A DNA stretch of 64,000 nucleotides from Opitutia bacterium. Lineage in GTDB: Bacteria > Verrucomicrobiota > Verrucomicrobiia > Opitutales > Opitutaceae. This document shows positions 25,424 through 34,190 of this stretch, piece after piece. The notes under the pieces are model-generated. The model saw only the letters and a list, made by a program, of their open reading frames with translations. It was not told the origin of the DNA and searched no databases. The stretch covers positions 124,001 to 188,000 of the forward strand of contig JACRHS010000004.1 of the NCBI GenBank assembly GCA_016217595.1, read 5' to 3'. The position numbers and the translations under genes were made by a program. Position 1 is the stretch's first letter. Each line of letters begins with the position of its first letter.

Positions 25424-27955
25424 TCAGAATTTGGCGGCGAACGTGAACGACACGCGCGAGGGAAAACCCCGGGCTTGATTGGCAGGATAGTATTCCTCGT
25501 CGGTGAGGTTCTTCCAGTTGATGGTGGCGGTGCAGTGCGTCTTGCCGACCTTGAAATCGTGTCCGACGGCGGCGTCGATCAGCGTGTACGCGTCAAAGAA
25601 GAAGGTCGGGTTTGCCGTGCGCCCGGCTTTCTTCGCCGTGTACACCAGACCGCCCGCGATCCAGAAATCTTTCAGCTGGCCATCGCGGAACGTGTAGCGG
25701 GTCCAGAGCGAGGCGAGCCGCTCGGCGGAGCCTTCCGGCACGGCGCCTTTGATGAGCGCGATGGCCTCGTTGTAGCCCGCGACGTACGCGGCGTAGTTGC
25801 CCGACACGAGCGGGTCGGAGGCCGCGCGCATCGCCGGCGGCGTGAACTTCGTCGTCTTGATGTCCATGAACGCGGCGGTCGCGTAGACCTGCCAGTTTTC
25901 GATCACCGAGATAGTGGTCTCCAGCTCGACGCCCTCGCTCTGGTCGACCGTGGCCTGGCTCGTGAACGTCTCCTGTCGCGGCGTGCCGGGCGTGCCATTC
26001 GGGTTCAAGATGTCGACGCCCTGACGCACGCTGAGCACGCGGTTCGCGCGCTCCAGATGGAAGAGCGACACCGTGGAGGCGATGCGGCCGTCGAGCAGGT
26101 TGGTCTTGATGCCGAACTCGTAGCCCTTGCCGGAGGTCGGCACCGCGGGAAGCGTGATGGCGGTGGGATTCGTGGCGGCGTCGTATGGGATGGCCGGGTT
26201 GTAGGCCGGGTTCGGGCGGTTGAGCGAACGCGCCTCCACGAGGAACGATTCGCTGTAGCTCGCGAACAGCAGCACATCCTTGAGCACTTTGTACCCGAGG
26301 CCGTACTGCGGCGTGGGCTTGTTGGCCTGATAATGATTACTGAGCACGCCGCCGAGATTCATGTTGTACGTGTCGGACTCGGTGCGGTTGCCGCGCAGAC
26401 CTGCGATTGCGATCAGGCGGTCGTCGAGGAACGAGGCCGTGAGCACGCCATAGTAGGCGGTGTCCTTGGATTTCGTGCGATTGAAGCCGTTGTCTACCGG
26501 CAGCGACTTGACGTCGTAATCGCCGGTGCGGTCCCACGAGTTGCGGTCGAAATAATTCCACGCGGTAAACGTGGTGGCGGCGGTGCGCGTGCGCCCGAAG
26601 CCCTCAGTGCTCAGGAGGAAGAGGCCCGCGAGCGGCTTGAGCGTGACGCCGCCGACCTTCAGTTTGCCCGCCGCCTCGATCTGGTACGCAGAACTCTCCG
26701 CCCACGATTCCTGGAGGCGCTTGCGCCGGGAGAGCGTGACGCCGGTGGTCTTGGTCGTGTCGGCGAGCACGGCGGCCGGGTTGGCCTGGTACTCCGCCAG
26801 ATAGTCGAAATAGGACAGCGTCGCGGTGCGGTAGGCGGCGGTGGGCGTGACGTCCCACTGCGCGAGACCGGTCACCTTGTTATCGATCCGGTAGCGGTTC
26901 CAATTGTAGTTGCCGCGCACGGTCCACTGGTCGCCGAGCTTGATGCTGTACTCGCCGTTGAAGGACTCGAAACTCGAATGGCGGAAGTCGGCGTTGTTGG
27001 TGTAATTGAAGCCGCGCGCGATCGGCGGATTCGCGAGGAAGCCGAGGTTGAGGCTGCCGACATCGCTCAACGCCTGCTGGCGGCTGCGCGCGGCGAGGTT
27101 GACGAAGTTTGCCGCGGACGGGGCGCCGGAAAGCGCCGCGATCTGGGTGTTGGGCTGCATGCCGACGAACGGCGACTCGTTGCGCAGGGCGAACTCGTAG
27201 TCGAGGGTGAGCAGGGAGTTCTTCGTCACCTGATAAACGACGGAGGGCGCCACCATCGACGACTGGGTTTTGCCGGTCATGAAATATCGCCCGCCGTTTT
27301 CATACGCTGCGACCACGCGGGCCGCGAGCTGCGCGTTGATCGGGGCGTTCGCATCGACCTCCGTGCGCCAGAACTGGTCGGTGCCGACCTGTTGCCGCAC
27401 CTCGAAGAACGCTTTTTTGCCGGGGCGCTTGGTGATGTAGTTCACCGTGCCGCCGGGCGTGATCTGGCCATAGAGCAGCGACGCCGGGCCCTTGACGACT
27501 TCCACGCGGGCGACGTTGGCGGTGTCGACATAGGCGTTGCCCAGAAAACCGTTGCGCTGCGGCATCACCGCGCCGTCGAAGCCACGAATCGAGTAGCGGG
27601 TGTTGCCCTGCGTAAACTCCTTCGCGCCGCTCGTCACACCGGGCGCGAAATTCACGATATCGCCCAGATCGCGCGCGCCGATGTCGGCGATGAATTGCTC
27701 GGTAAACGCGCTGATGGAAAACGGCAGGTCCTTGATCGGCGTGTCCACGCGGGTGGCCGACACGGAGTTGCCGGGCCGGTAGCCCTTGTCCGCGAGGGTG
27801 CTGACGCGAAATTCGGACAGCAGAACGGTCTCGTCATCGACAGCCGGGCGGGACTGTGCCGACAACGCCAAGGTGGAGGAAAGCGCCGCGCCCAACAGGA
27901 CGAAGACACGAATCGCGATGGCCGAACAGGCCAGAGGAAGGGGCTGGGTTTTCAT
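25424..27955 (-). CDS. TonB-dependent receptor (second receptor of the glycan region)
   Basis: 843-residue outer-membrane receptor. A long signal peptide lies at about 1-33 (VLLGAALSSTLALSAQ). The putative TonB box is ETVLLSEFRVST. The plug domain (about 60-180) includes DTPIKDLPFSISAFTEQFIAD, RYSIRGFDGAVMPQRNGFLGN and VEVVKGPASLLYGQITPGG. The barrel ends in an aromatic residue (SFTFAAKF). It is convergent with the heparinase and DUF2264 cluster and has its own operator variant at 28012-28025. It may import a different oligomer from the same polysaccharide as the receptor at 15085. Confidence 0.94.
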   Translation of the reverse strand: MKTQPLPLACSAIAIRVFVLLGAALSSTLALSAQSRPAVDDETVLLSEFRVSTLADKGYRPGNSVSATRVDTPIKDLPFSISAFTEQFIADIGARDLGDIVNFAPGVTSGAKEFTQGNTRYSIRGFDGAVMPQRNGFLGNAYVDTANVARVEVVKGPASLLYGQITPGGTVNYITKRPGKKAFFEVRQQVGTDQFWRTEVDANAPINAQLAARVVAAYENGGRYFMTGKTQSSMVAPSVVYQVTKNSLLTLDYEFALRNESPFVGMQPNTQIAALSGAPSAANFVNLAARSRQQALSDVGSLNLGFLANPPIARGFNYTNNADFRHSSFESFNGEYSIKLGDQWTVRGNYNWNRYRIDNKVTGLAQWDVTPTAAYRTATLSYFDYLAEYQANPAAVLADTTKTTGVTLSRRKRLQESWAESSAYQIEAAGKLKVGGVTLKPLAGLFLLSTEGFGRTRTAATTFTAWNYFDRNSWDRTGDYDVKSLPVDNGFNRTKSKDTAYYGVLTASFLDDRLIAIAGLRGNRTESDTYNMNLGGVLSNHYQANKPTPQYGLGYKVLKDVLLFASYSESFLVEARSLNRPNPAYNPAIPYDAATNPTAITLPAVPTSGKGYEFGIKTNLLDGRIASTVSLFHLERANRVLSVRQGVDILNPNGTPGTPRQETFTSQATVDQSEGVELETTISVIENWQVYATAAFMDIKTTKFTPPAMRAASDPLVSGNYAAYVAGYNEAIALIKGAVPEGSAERLASLWTRYTFRDGQLKDFWIAGGLVYTAKKAGRTANPTFFFDAYTLIDAAVGHDFKVGKTHCTATINWKNLTDEEYYPANQARGFPSRVSFTFAAKF

Positions 27956-28011
27956 GAGAGCAAAGGAAACGTGGGGATGACGGCTGGGGGCTGAGGGCCG
28001 GGTAGACGCGA

Positions 28012-28025
28012 CTGATATTTATTAG
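28012..28025. promoter_or_regulatory. Operator site 3 (CTNATANNTATNAG), upstream of the second TonB receptor
   Basis: CTGATATTTATTAG (plus strand) is a third match to the palindrome, 56 bases upstream of the minus-strand receptor start at 27955. It differs from sites 1 and 2 only at non-fixed positions of the consensus. Confidence 0.6.
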
Positions 28026-28256
28026 TTTCACATCTTTGCCAAGTCTCTTTTTTGCCCATTTGCATCACTGTCCAACGAGCTAATGAGAGCCAGATGCGAC
28101 ATCACTTCTAATTATTAATAGCCACATAATCGTCCATCCGTCTCCGGCCAGTTTCGGCTTATTAATCCGCCCGAACGTGCCGATAAGGGGGCTGGCGAGC
28201 GGTTCATGCCTCCCGCCCGATAGCTATTCTACCATCACCGCCTGCCCTTACCCGTC
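28026..28256. promoter_or_regulatory. AT-rich divergent intergenic region
   Basis: About 230 bases between the TonB receptor operator and the PAS protein gene. It is much richer in A and T than its surroundings. A weaker palindrome-like sequence, CTAATTATTAATAG, at 28108-28121 matches eight of the ten fixed operator positions. No open frame is convincing. It probably holds the promoters of both divergent genes. Confidence 0.45.
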
Positions 28257-29420
28257 ATGCCTGCTCCGCTTTCTGGTTCCGCTTCCGCCACCGTTCCGTC
28301 CCTGTGCTCCGACGTCCTGTTGCGCCTGATCGAGCACGCTGGAGAGTTTGTCGTCGTCATCGCCGCAGAGACGCATGCGCTGCTGTATGCCAACCGTTCC
28401 GCGCAGGCGCTCCTCGGTTTGAAGGCTCCCGCCGAGATTGCCGGAAAAACCGTCGAACATCTCCTGCCGGGCCGGCTGCTGCCGCAACTCCTGTATGAGA
28501 CACTGCCCACCGTCTCCACCCAGGGCCTCTGGTCCGGCCCGAGCCTCCTGCACAGTTGCGATGGCACCGAGGTGCCGGTGGCGATGTTGCTCGTGGGTCT
28601 CGCCGACGCCACGGGGCGGATGACGCAGGTGGCGCTGCTCGCCCGGGACAACACCCAGGAGGTCAGCATGGCGGAAAACTACCGCAAAGAGCACGATCTG
28701 CTCCAGGCCCTGCTCCAGCACTCGCCCGACAGCATCTATTTCAAGGACGGCGCCAGCCACTTCCTCCGTGTGAGCCAGTACACAGCGAAGCTCTTCGGCG
28801 TCGCCAGTCCGCAGGAACTCGTCGGCAAATCCGACTTCGATTATTTCACCCCGGAACACGCGCAGCCCGCCTACGACGACGAGCAACGCATCATGCGCAC
28901 CGGGCAGGCCATCACCGGCCTCGTGGAAAAAGAAACCTGGGCGGATGGCCGCGTCACCTGGGTCTCAACCACCAAGGTGCCGCTGCGCGACCACACAGGC
29001 ACCGTCATCGGCACGTTCGGTTTCTCGCGCGACATCACGGACCGCGTGCAGATCGAGCAGGAGCGCGATGCCCTGGCGCAACAGATCCGCCTCCTGAGCG
29101 GCTCCTCCGTGCTTCCCACCGCGGCGCACAACGTGTCCCGCGAGCTCTCTCCCCATTTGGAGCAACTCGCCAAACAATTAAGCCAGGCGACCGCCGCGCT
29201 CGAGCAAGTGACCGTCCGTCTCGCCAACTACGAACGTCTCCAACAAGCCGCCTGCACCTGCCCGGAATCGTTCGTTTTGGTCGATGAGCTCAAGAAAAAC
29301 GAAACCGCCGCCTCGGGCGAGGCGACCTGCCGCCAGCTCAAGGACGCCATCAACGCCGCCGCCGCCAGCAGCGCCGCACTGGCGGACATCCGCCGGTCGT
29401 TGGACCAGTTGGCGGAATAA
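28257..29420 (+). CDS. Two-PAS-domain protein with C-terminal coiled coil
   Basis: 387-residue soluble protein. A first PAS-like domain (about 20-130) has VVVIAAETHALLYANRSAQALLG. A second PAS with PAC motif (about 145-270) has ALLQHSPDSIYFKDGASHFLRVSQ, GKSDFDYFTPEHA and GTFGFSRDITDRVQIE. The remaining 115 residues are mostly helical and heptad-like (EQLAKQLSQATAALEQVTVRL), with no kinase, GGDEF, EAL or helix-turn-helix output domain. It could be a sensor that acts by binding a partner. It sits alone between the divergent receptor and the convergent rlmN gene. Confidence 0.85.
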   Translation: MPAPLSGSASATVPSLCSDVLLRLIEHAGEFVVVIAAETHALLYANRSAQALLGLKAPAEIAGKTVEHLLPGRLLPQLLYETLPTVSTQGLWSGPSLLHSCDGTEVPVAMLLVGLADATGRMTQVALLARDNTQEVSMAENYRKEHDLLQALLQHSPDSIYFKDGASHFLRVSQYTAKLFGVASPQELVGKSDFDYFTPEHAQPAYDDEQRIMRTGQAITGLVEKETWADGRVTWVSTTKVPLRDHTGTVIGTFGFSRDITDRVQIEQERDALAQQIRLLSGSSVLPTAAHNVSRELSPHLEQLAKQLSQATAALEQVTVRLANYERLQQAACTCPESFVLVDELKKNETAASGEATCRQLKDAINAAAASSAALADIRRSLDQLAE

Positions 29421-29425
29421 ATCTC

Positions 29426-29451
29426 GGGTCGCGGGATAAACCCGCTCCTAC
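29426..29451. repeat. REP-like palindromic element
   Basis: On the minus strand this reads GTAGGAGCGGGTTTATCCCG followed by CGACCC, a form close to well-known bacterial REP sequences. The stem GCGGG/CCCGC (29431-29435 and 29441-29445) has a five-base ATAAA loop. It lies between the convergent PAS gene and rlmN and overlaps the rlmN stop codon. Confidence 0.6.
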
Positions 29452-30512
29452 GCGCCCCGCTCCCGGTCTGCGCCGGCCAGCTGGCCGCAGCCGGCCGCGA
29501 TGTCGAGCCCCCGGCGCTGCCGCACCGTGCTGGGCAGACCGTAGTGCTCGACCAGAATTTTTTGAAACCGCTTGGCCGCCTCTGCGCGACTCGGCTCGCC
29601 GCCGAAACCCGCCGTGGGGTTCAAAGGTATCAAGTTCACCTGCGTCGGCAGCCCGTGCAGCAGCCGGCCGACAGCATGAGCGTGCTCCGCGGTGTCGTTT
29701 TTTCCCTCGATCAACGCCCACTCGAAAAAAATCCGCCGCTGCAGCTTGGTGCAAAAATACCGGCAGGCCGCGATCAGCTCGTCGAGCGGCCACTTTTTCG
29801 CCACCGGCACCAGCGCCACGCGTTCCGCCTGCGTCGCCGCGTGCAATGAGACCGCGAGGTGCACCGGCCGCGCCTCGTCGGCCAGCCGCACAATGCCCGG
29901 CACGACGCCCACCGTGCTCAGTGTGATCCGCGACGCGCCGAGCGCGCAGCCGTTTTGGTCGCGCAAAATATCCACCGCGCGCATCACCGCGTCATAGTTG
30001 TGCAGCGGTTCGCCCATGCCCATAAGGACCAGATTGCGCAACCGCTCGCCCTGGCCGCGCAGCCGGCGCTGCACCTGCATCGCCTGCCCGACGATCTCGC
30101 CCGCGGTCAGGTGACGTTGAAAACCCATCTGCCCGGTCGCGCAAAACACGCAGCCCATCGCGCAGCCCGCCTGACTCGACACGCAGGCGGTCATCCGGCC
30201 GGTGAACCGCATCAGCACCGTCTCCACCACCCGCCCGTCATCGAGCGCGAGGAGCAGTTTGCGCGTAAAACCGTCGGTCGACTGTGCCTCGCGCACCAGC
30301 GCCGGGCCGCCGAGGCGGAACGTTTCCTCCAACCGCACGCGCACCTTGGCGGGCAGCTCCGGCATCGCCGCCAGCGAGTCGGCGCATTCCCAATACAGAT
30401 AATTCCACAGGCGCGCAGCATGCACGGGACTGAAATTCCACTCCGCCAGCCGGGCCGTCAGTTCGGCCCGGGGCAGCTCGTAGAGATGGAGACGGTGGTC
30501 GGCGGCGCTCAT
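29448..30512 (-). CDS. rlmN: Dual-specificity 23S rRNA/tRNA methyltransferase RlmN
   Basis: 354-residue radical-SAM methyltransferase that adds a methyl group to C2 of adenosine in 23S rRNA and some tRNAs. The radical-SAM cluster cysteines are C117, C121 and C124 in QAGCAMGCVFCATGQMGFQR. GMGEPLHNYDAVMRA is the SAM-binding motif, and C342 in LDIAAGCGQLAG is the second catalytic cysteine. The N-terminal helical domain contains PELPAKVRVRLEE. Length is normal for the family. The downstream end overlaps a REP-like element. Confidence 0.96.
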   Translation of the reverse strand: MSAADHRLHLYELPRAELTARLAEWNFSPVHAARLWNYLYWECADSLAAMPELPAKVRVRLEETFRLGGPALVREAQSTDGFTRKLLLALDDGRVVETVLMRFTGRMTACVSSQAGCAMGCVFCATGQMGFQRHLTAGEIVGQAMQVQRRLRGQGERLRNLVLMGMGEPLHNYDAVMRAVDILRDQNGCALGASRITLSTVGVVPGIVRLADEARPVHLAVSLHAATQAERVALVPVAKKWPLDELIAACRYFCTKLQRRIFFEWALIEGKNDTAEHAHAVGRLLHGLPTQVNLIPLNPTAGFGGEPSRAEAAKRFQKILVEHYGLPSTVRQRRGLDIAAGCGQLAGADRERGA

Positions 30513-30558
30513 GCAACGCGACAGCTTGCGTGCACCGCCCGCCGGCCGGCAAGCCGCG

Positions 30559-30828
30559 TCAGCGTTTTTTTCGCGGCTGCGAGGGCTCGTCCGGCATCGA
30601 CTCGTAAGCGTGAATCGACGTGGCGGAATCGCTCCACAGCGGGAGATTGTCGCCGCGCCACTGGCTCGTGTGCTTGATGTCGGCCTGCACCGCCGCGTCT
30701 TCGGCCTGGAGCATCAGACGGTTGAGCGCGGCGTACGCGACGTCTTCGGGCGACACTTGCAACGCTTTCGCCAGCCGGCGCACCGCGGCCTGCTCGGCAG
30801 CTTCGAGGGGAACTTTGATCGCAGCCAT
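30559..30828 (-). CDS. Small hypothetical protein, possible ribbon-helix-helix-like N-terminus
   Basis: 89-residue protein. The first 45 residues (AAIKVPLEAAEQAAVRRLAK, then LQVSPEDVAYAALNRLML) could form a short strand and two helices like a small DNA-binding or antitoxin fold. The rest is polar and ends in a basic tail (QPRKKR). No obvious toxin partner lies beside it: rlmN is 46 bases downstream in the same direction and a GH106 gene is divergent. I do not recognise a family, so the function is unknown. Codon use matches its neighbours. Confidence 0.6.
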   Translation of the reverse strand: MAAIKVPLEAAEQAAVRRLAKALQVSPEDVAYAALNRLMLQAEDAAVQADIKHTSQWRGDNLPLWSDSATSIHAYESMPDEPSQPRKKR

Positions 30829-31077
30829 AAAGGGAAAGAAATGTCAGGGGTGGAGTTGTGGCGGAGGGACTGCGCCGAAGGTACCGCATTCCGTCACAGA
30901 AACAAGCCGGCGGAAACGGTTGCGCCGACGGACCGGCGGGGGATGGCGGAAGGAGACAATTTGCGACAACGCGCTGAATAATGATCACGGTCTTGCCTTG
31001 CGCGCCGAATCGAGGGAAATCGCGGCATAGTTGTCCGGCATTTTTATCCGCCCGGCGCCACTCCCATCGTTCCCCTT

Positions 31078-34000
31078 ATGCAACTTCCCCGACGCAAATT
31101 CCTCCAACTCACCTCGGTCACCGGTCTGGCGCTCCTCCACTCGCGGACCGCCTCCTCGCTTTTCGGCGCCACCGCAACGACCGCCGCGGCCGACCCGCTG
31201 CTCGCCGGCTTCACGCGTTTGCCCGCCCTCGCCAAACCCGGCTGCTACTGGTGGTGGTTCAACGGTCTCGTGAGCAAAGCCGGCATCACGCGCGACCTCG
31301 AAGAGTTTGCCGCCAAGGGGCTCGGCGAGGTGCTGATGGTCAACTCTTCGAGCGGATTCGCCGGCGCGGGCATGCCGCTGGGCGTGAAACTGCTCTCGCC
31401 GGAATGGTGGGAATTTTACCGCCACGCGCTCCGTGAGGCGGCGCGCCTGAAGATCGATGTCGGCGTCAATCTCAGCTCTGGCTGGTGCATGGGCGGACCG
31501 TGGATCGAGCCGCGCCACGCCGGCCGCTGGTTCCTCCAATCGCGGCTCACGCTCACCGGCCCGCAGAAGTTTTCCGGCAAGCTGCCGCTGCCGGGCGGGC
31601 GCGACGGTTACGACAAGGTTTTCAATCCGCCCGGCTATAAAGACTACATCGACCTCCCGCTCGAAAAGCTCGATTACCGCGACACCGCCGTGGTGGCGTT
31701 CCCCGAGCCCGCGACGCCGGGCGGCAAGTTCACCGGCGCGCGCGCGGCGCTGCTCTCCGCCAAAACCAATCGCAAGGACGCCTCGAACTTCACCCGCGCC
31801 CGCGACGTGATGGGCCCCACCCTCACGCCGTGGACCGCCGCGCCCGGCGACACGCCTATCCCGCCCGCGCAGGTGGTGGACCTCACGGCCAAAGTGCAAC
31901 CCGACGGCACTCTCGAATGGGAGGTGCCGCCGGGCAACTGGATCATCGTGCGCACCGGCCACCGCATGACCGGCTCGCGTTTGATGATCGCTCAGCCCGA
32001 GGCCGACGGCCTCTCGATCGACTGGTTCGCGCCCGAGGGACTCGAATTGCAGTTCAAGAATCTCGGCGAGCCGATGCTTGCCGCCGCCGGCGACCTCGCC
32101 GGGACTACGTTGAAATACTTCTGCGGCGACAGCTTCGAGGATGGGTTCCCCAACTGGACCGAAAAAATCCTGGAGCGGTTCGCGCACTATCGCGGCTACG
32201 ACGCCCGGCCCTACCTGCCGGTGCTCGCCGGTTACCTCGTGGGCAGCGCGGAGATCTCGGACCGGTTCCTGCACGACTACCGCAAGACCGTGGCCGATTG
32301 CATGGCCGACCATCATTACCGCCGCTTCGCCGAGCTCTGCCACGCGCGCGGCGTCGCCATGCAAAGCGAAGCCGCCGGCCCCAGCCGTTCCGGCACCATT
32401 TGCTTCGACGGCCTCAAAAACCTCGGGCACTGCGACCGGCCCATGGGCGAGTTCTGGCTCGGCGTCCGCCACACCGATCCAGACGGGCTGAATCCGAAAC
32501 TCGGCTACGGCACCACGCGCCTGGAGGACGGCCAGAACAAGGTCACCAAGATGGTCGCCTCCGCCGCGCACATCTACGGGCGCACGCTCGCGCCGGCCGA
32601 GTCGTTCACCACCTACCGGCACTGGCAGGACTCGCCCGCCACGCTCAAGCCGGCCGCCGACCGCGCGTTTTGCGAAGGCATCAACCGACTGGTGGTCCAC
32701 TCCACCACCGCGACCCGCCCCGAGGACGGCCTGCCCGGCTACGAGTACGGCGCCGGCACGCACTTCAACCCCAACATCACCTGGTGGCAGCAGTCCGGCC
32801 CGTTCCTCGACTATCTCGGTCGCTGCCAGTTCCTCCTGCAACAGGGCCTGTTCGTCGCCGACGTGCTTTATTACAACGGCGACTGGGCGCCCAACATCGT
32901 CCCGCCCAAACACGTCGATCCCGCACTCGGCGCCGGTTACGACTACGATGTCTGCAACGCCGACGTGCTCCTCCACCGTCTCAGCGTGCGCGACGGGCGG
33001 ATCGTGCTGCCCGACGGCATGAGCTACCGGCTGCTGGTCCTGCCCGACACGCCGCGCATGCCGGTGGAAGTGGCCGCGAAACTCCGCGAATTGGTCCGCG
33101 CCGGCGCCACGCTCGTCGGCCCCAAGCCCACGCAGGATCCCGGGTTGAAAAACTATCCGCGCTGCGACGACGAGCTGCGCGCCATCGCCGCCGAGCTCTG
33201 GGGCGCTTGCGACGGCCAGCAGGTGACGCAGCAGACCTTCGGCCGCGGCCGGGTGTTCTGGGGCGTGACCCTGCGCGAGATCCTCCAGAAGGACGGCGTG
33301 TCGCCAGACTTCGAATGCGCGGAGGCCGCCCCCGCGCCGGACTTCCTGCACCGCACCACGGCGACCGCGGAGATTTATTTCGTCTCCAACCGCGCCGCGC
33401 ACGCGTTGCGCGCCGACGCCACGTTCCGCGTCGCCGACCGCCGCCCCGAGATTTGGGACCCCGTGTCCGGCGAGCGCTGGACGCCGCGCGAGTTTCGCCG
33501 TGCCGCGGGCCGGACCACAGTGCCGCTGGAGTTCGCGCCAAACCAGTCGCTATTCGTGCTGTTCCGCACGCCGGAAGCCGCCGCCGCCGAACCCGCGCCC
33601 GAACGCAACTTCCTCCGCCTCGCCGCCGGACAGGAACTCACCGGCGCCTGGACCGTGAAATTCGATCCGCAGTGGGGCGGCCCCGCCGAGATCGAGTTCG
33701 CCCAGCTTGACGACTGGATCACGCGCCCGGAGGAAGGCATCAAGCACTACTCCGGCAAGGCGACCTACGTGAAACGCTTCGATTGCCGCGACGCCGGCCG
33801 CGGCCGCCTGTTCCTCGACCTCGGCAAGGTGAAAGACATCGCGGAGGTGCGCTTGAACGGCCGCAAACTCGGCATCGTCTGGACCGCTCCGTGGCGGGTC
33901 GAGATCACCGCCGCCGTGCGCCCGACCGACAACCAGCTCGAAATCGATGTGGTCAACCTCTGGCCCAACCGTCTGATCGGCGACGCCAAGCTTCCCGCCG

Positions 34001-34101
34001 AGCAACGCCGCACTCGCACCAACATCACCCTCCCGGCGACGGTCTCGCTCCTGCCCTCGGGCCTGCTCGGCCCGGTGGTTATCCAATCTGGCGAAGCCTG
34101 A
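31078..34101 (+). CDS. GH106-type alpha-L-rhamnosidase
   Basis: 1007-residue exported glycoside hydrolase resembling family GH106. The N-terminus MQLPRRKFLQLTSVTGLALL looks like a twin-arginine (RR) signal. GH106-typical stretches are GCYWWWFNGLVSKAGITRDLEEFAAKGLGEVLMVN, DVGVNLSSGWCMGGPWI, KYFCGDSFEDGFPNWTEKIL, YRKTVADCMADHHYRRFAELCHARG and MQSEAAGPS near the catalytic region, followed by a beta-sandwich C-terminal domain (LDLGKVKDIAEVRLNGRKLGIVWTAPW). Such enzymes release L-rhamnose from rhamnogalacturonan or other glycans. The esterase gene starts 89 bases downstream. Confidence 0.9.
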   Translation: MQLPRRKFLQLTSVTGLALLHSRTASSLFGATATTAAADPLLAGFTRLPALAKPGCYWWWFNGLVSKAGITRDLEEFAAKGLGEVLMVNSSSGFAGAGMPLGVKLLSPEWWEFYRHALREAARLKIDVGVNLSSGWCMGGPWIEPRHAGRWFLQSRLTLTGPQKFSGKLPLPGGRDGYDKVFNPPGYKDYIDLPLEKLDYRDTAVVAFPEPATPGGKFTGARAALLSAKTNRKDASNFTRARDVMGPTLTPWTAAPGDTPIPPAQVVDLTAKVQPDGTLEWEVPPGNWIIVRTGHRMTGSRLMIAQPEADGLSIDWFAPEGLELQFKNLGEPMLAAAGDLAGTTLKYFCGDSFEDGFPNWTEKILERFAHYRGYDARPYLPVLAGYLVGSAEISDRFLHDYRKTVADCMADHHYRRFAELCHARGVAMQSEAAGPSRSGTICFDGLKNLGHCDRPMGEFWLGVRHTDPDGLNPKLGYGTTRLEDGQNKVTKMVASAAHIYGRTLAPAESFTTYRHWQDSPATLKPAADRAFCEGINRLVVHSTTATRPEDGLPGYEYGAGTHFNPNITWWQQSGPFLDYLGRCQFLLQQGLFVADVLYYNGDWAPNIVPPKHVDPALGAGYDYDVCNADVLLHRLSVRDGRIVLPDGMSYRLLVLPDTPRMPVEVAAKLRELVRAGATLVGPKPTQDPGLKNYPRCDDELRAIAAELWGACDGQQVTQQTFGRGRVFWGVTLREILQKDGVSPDFECAEAAPAPDFLHRTTATAEIYFVSNRAAHALRADATFRVADRRPEIWDPVSGERWTPREFRRAAGRTTVPLEFAPNQSLFVLFRTPEAAAAEPAPERNFLRLAAGQELTGAWTVKFDPQWGGPAEIEFAQLDDWITRPEEGIKHYSGKATYVKRFDCRDAGRGRLFLDLGKVKDIAEVRLNGRKLGIVWTAPWRVEITAAVRPTDNQLEIDVVNLWPNRLIGDAKLPAEQRRTRTNITLPATVSLLPSGLLGPVVIQSGEA

Positions 34102-34190
34102 ACCGCGCAGGACTCCACGACGCTCAACCACCGCTGACAATTCCGTTGCCCGGCCGCACTGACTGCGCTCGGGTTTCGGCCCCCACTCCC

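Noticed and set aside
25421..27994. An 857-codon open frame on the plus strand opposite the second TonB receptor, and similar long antisense frames at 29-1516, 4610-7045 (minus), 12187-13857, 30985-33402 (minus) and 45751-47700
   Set aside because: All are antisense or out-of-frame shadows of clear genes. They are Arg/His/Gly/Ala-rich, show no known domains, and arise from high GC at third codon positions.
28108..28121. CTAATTATTAATAG as a fourth full operator
   Set aside because: It matches only eight of the ten fixed positions and lies in a generally AT-rich stretch, so chance resemblance is likely.
30559..30828. Antitoxin of a toxin-antitoxin pair
   Set aside because: The N-terminus could be ribbon-helix-helix-like, but no toxin gene lies next to it.
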